From Novosphingobium sp. HII-3 (lineage in GTDB: Bacteria > Pseudomonadota > Alphaproteobacteria > Sphingomonadales > Sphingomonadaceae): DNA of 64,000 nt. Below, one piece after another: positions 63,543 through 64,000 of this stretch. Numbering within the stretch: the stretch's first letter is position 1; each line of letters begins with the position of its first letter. A program made the position numbers and the translations under genes. The notes below the pieces were generated by a model. That model saw only the letters and a list, made by a program, of their open reading frames with translations. It was not told the DNA's origin and did not search any database. Location: assembly GCF_002916655.1 (NCBI RefSeq), contig NZ_PPSM01000007.1:1-64000 (forward strand), read 5' to 3'.

Positions 63543-64000
63543 TCAGGGCAGGCGCCGCACCGTCCCGGCGCTGACTTCCCAGACGGCCGCCTCGCCGGCA
63601 ATAGCCTCGAACGGCGCCAGTTCGGTCCCTGTCAGCCAGACTTGCGCCGAGCCGGTTCGCAACCGGTCGAACAGGGCCTGTCGGCGCAGCGGATCGAGAT
63701 GCGCGGCAACCTCGTCCAGCAGGAGCAGGCGCGGACGGCTGTCGGCATCGAGGGCGTGTGCCGTCTCCAGCAGTCGCGAGTGCGCGAGAGTGATCGCGAT
63801 CAGCATGGCCTTCTGCTCGCCGGTCGAGCAATCGGCAGCCGGCTGGTCCTTGCCCGCCATCGTGACGGCAAGATCGTCTCGATGAGGCCCCGTCAGCGTC
63901 CGCTGCGCGGCGCGTTCGCGCGCGCGGCCCTCGCGAAGGGCAGCGGCAAGCGCGTCCTGCTCCAGCGGACCGCCCGGCAGATACGCTAGCGAAGGGCGGG
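63543..64000 (-). CDS. recF: RecF, DNA replication and repair protein (3' part)
   Basis: About 152 codons of the C-terminal part; the gene runs off the right edge. The visible part contains [21 protein letters not shown] (ABC-type signature) and [13 protein letters not shown] (Walker B), typical of RecF. RecF loads RecA at gaps through RecOR. The start and Walker A lie outside the window. Convergent with tesA. Confidence 0.95.
   Translation of the reverse strand, partial: RPSLAYLPGGPLEQDALAAALREGRARERAAQRTLTGPHRDDLAVTMAGKDQPAADCSTGEQKAMLIAITLAHSRLLETAHALDADSRPRLLLLDEVAAHLDPLRRQALFDRLRTGSAQVWLTGTELAPFEAIAGEAAVWEVSAGTVRRLP

Overview
The window is high-GC chromosomal DNA, almost certainly from an alphaproteobacterium of the Sphingomonadales. 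A Novosphingobium or Sphingomonas relative fits best. The evidence is a crtB/crtI/crtY carotenoid operon, a rpmH-rnpA-yidD-yidC-engB cluster, a Gcw_chp/TorF-type porin, CnoX-like and LON-domain genes side by side, and many short secreted proteins of the kind common in this order. Genus is an inference from gene content only. No rRNA, CRISPR array or intact transposase gene is visible.

Layout. 1-1300: right end of an IS21-type element, about 340 bp of unassigned DNA, then a comM gene cut off at its ATPase domain; this looks like an island or deletion boundary. 1.4-5.6 kb: a ClpP-fold secreted protein, then the ribosomal/RNase P/membrane-insertion cluster (rpmH, rnpA, yidD, yidC, engB). 5.8-8.0 kb: a NUDIX-DUF47 fusion coupled to a PiT phosphate transporter, with a Pho-box-like direct repeat upstream. 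8.0-13.5 kb: GST, S1/P1 nuclease, EamA transporter, SDR, NupC and YhhQ. 13.5-20.1 kb: argB, a lipoprotein, YggT, folD, an NTF2-like protein, MarC, YnfA, an LLM flavoprotein and an IclR regulator. 20.1-25.3 kb: a degenerate PhoB-like regulator, LON-domain protein, thioredoxin-TPR protein, two identical tRNA-Gly(GCC) genes on either side of a VanZ-like gene, and pmbA. 25.5-31.7 kb: lptB, rpoN, a TonB-like protein, a hairpin-rich intergenic stretch, dinB, an MFS pump and a tiny membrane protein.

31.8-36.5 kb is the crtY-crtI-orf-LOG-crtB operon on the minus strand. It encodes conversion of geranylgeranyl diphosphate to beta-carotene and contains two unrelated passenger genes. 36.6-42.9 kb: acetyltransferase, MipA, CreD, uracil-DNA glycosylase-like protein, a SRAP protein lacking its usual catalytic residues, and a TPP riboswitch controlling thiC. 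43-48.9 kb: a patch of small genes, including two paralogous ~95-residue proteins that each have an inverted repeat at the start codon. 49-56.7 kb: glycosyltransferase, a Tyr/Arg-rich secreted protein, a two-component system, carbonic anhydrase coupled to a SulP transporter, and a porin. 56.9-64 kb: typA, RDD protein, a YbbA/YbbP-type ABC exporter divergent from a TesA-like lipoprotein esterase, and the 3' part of recF, cut by the window edge.

Most of the window is housekeeping. The items that stand out are the NUDIX-DUF47 fusion next to PiT, the passenger genes in the carotenoid operon, the degenerate SRAP and response-regulator proteins, the paralogous small proteins with structured starts, and the hairpin-rich segment after the TonB gene. 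All functions rest on reading the translated sequences; no database search was run.
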